Shown here: positions 63,691-64,000 of the stretch, in pieces
Position numbering within the stretch: the stretch's first letter is position 1
Layout: the number at the start of each line of letters is the position of its first letter
Assembly: GCA_037179515.1 (NCBI GenBank)
Contig: JAXCGZ010007695.1
Span: forward strand, 27,501 to 91,500
DNA length: 64,000 bases
Source of the DNA: Halocaridina rubra
Lineage: Eukaryota; Arthropoda; Malacostraca; Decapoda; Atyidae
Direction of reading: 5' to 3'
Program-made: the position numbers and the translations under genes
The notes under the pieces: model-generated
Told to the model about the DNA's origin: nothing
The model's input: the letters and a program-made list of their open reading frames with translations, nothing else
The model's database searches: none

Positions 63691-64000
63691 TTTAATAAAT
63701 GATGCTAGAATGTTTTTAAGATTCTGTTTTACTAAGGGGACTCAAAGTACCGAGCTCGGTTAAGAGCTCGCAAACAGACAGGACAGATATTTGTACTTGA
63801 ACACCCTATCTTCAATACCATTAGTCGGTTAAATGAAACTCAGAATTCAACTTTCTTTTAATTTTGGAAATGCAATGACATTAAAAGAATTGAATTAAAT
63901 TTCTCAAATTAAACTTTATGAAATGCTGCCTCGAACCCCGGAGGAGGTGAGTATGAGTTCGTTTCCCGGCACCACGGACGTATGCCAAGACTTTGGCCTC
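63691..64000. other. Window end, no gene recognised
   Basis: CTGCCTCGAACCCCGG and GAGTTCGTTTCCCGGCACC near 63930-63980 resemble tRNA B-box or 3'-end motifs and may be the start of another SINE, but too little is visible. Confidence 0.3.

Overview
The window is animal nuclear DNA. It holds spliced genes with GT-AG introns, very long (TA)n, (GA)n and (CT)n microsatellites, tRNA-derived SINEs, CR1-, Jockey- and RTE-type LINE pieces, Tigger/pogo-type DNA transposons and an LTR-element fragment. This mix and the intron sizes suit an arthropod, most likely a decapod crustacean. That assignment is inference; no species marker was seen.

Two host genes diverge from a shared 5' region at about 35.4-36.7 kb. 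On the minus strand, 35404 down to 5007, lies a complete gene for Integrator complex subunit 4 (INTS4). Thirteen coding exons join in frame to 953 codons plus stop, close to the roughly 960 aa of the human protein. On the plus strand, from about 39075 to beyond 57182, lies a chromatin gene of the PHF20/MBD-R2 (NSL complex) type. Its Tudor/MBT-like pair, basic linker and MBD-like domain are clear, but its C2H2 and PHD parts were not found in the window. Upstream exons encode a FAR1/ZSWIM3-like zinc-binding domain, a Gln-rich segment and an AT hook. They join the Tudor exons with matching phase, so the full gene appears to encode an unusual FAR1-like/AT-hook/Tudor/MBD protein. An alternative 3' end at 42106 would give a short 392-aa FAR1-like/AT-hook protein.

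The rest is layered repeats. Positions 1-2160 are a scrambled CR1-like LINE. INTS4 intron 7 (13621-18641 side) holds a decayed RTE-like LINE at 14890-17800. INTS4 intron 1 (25415-35350) holds a four-copy tandem array of about 575-630 bp units. A near full-length RTE LINE with a recognisable 17-bp target duplication interrupts one unit, and a 3-kb Tigger-type element with TA duplication interrupts another. That Tigger contains a long palindrome and a second Tigger whose interior has expanded into ten tandem 160-bp units.

The 3' flank (57.4-64 kb) contains a MULE-type transposase remnant, a palindromic cluster of tRNA-like SINEs, a Tigger with its first transposase exon, a fold-back pair of LTRs with a primer-binding-like site, pogo-type terminal sequences and a truncated RTE LINE. 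(TA)n tracts repeatedly abut transposon ends. A tRNA-like SINE family (called family A below) and two other dispersed families (R2, R3) are scattered through the introns of both genes.
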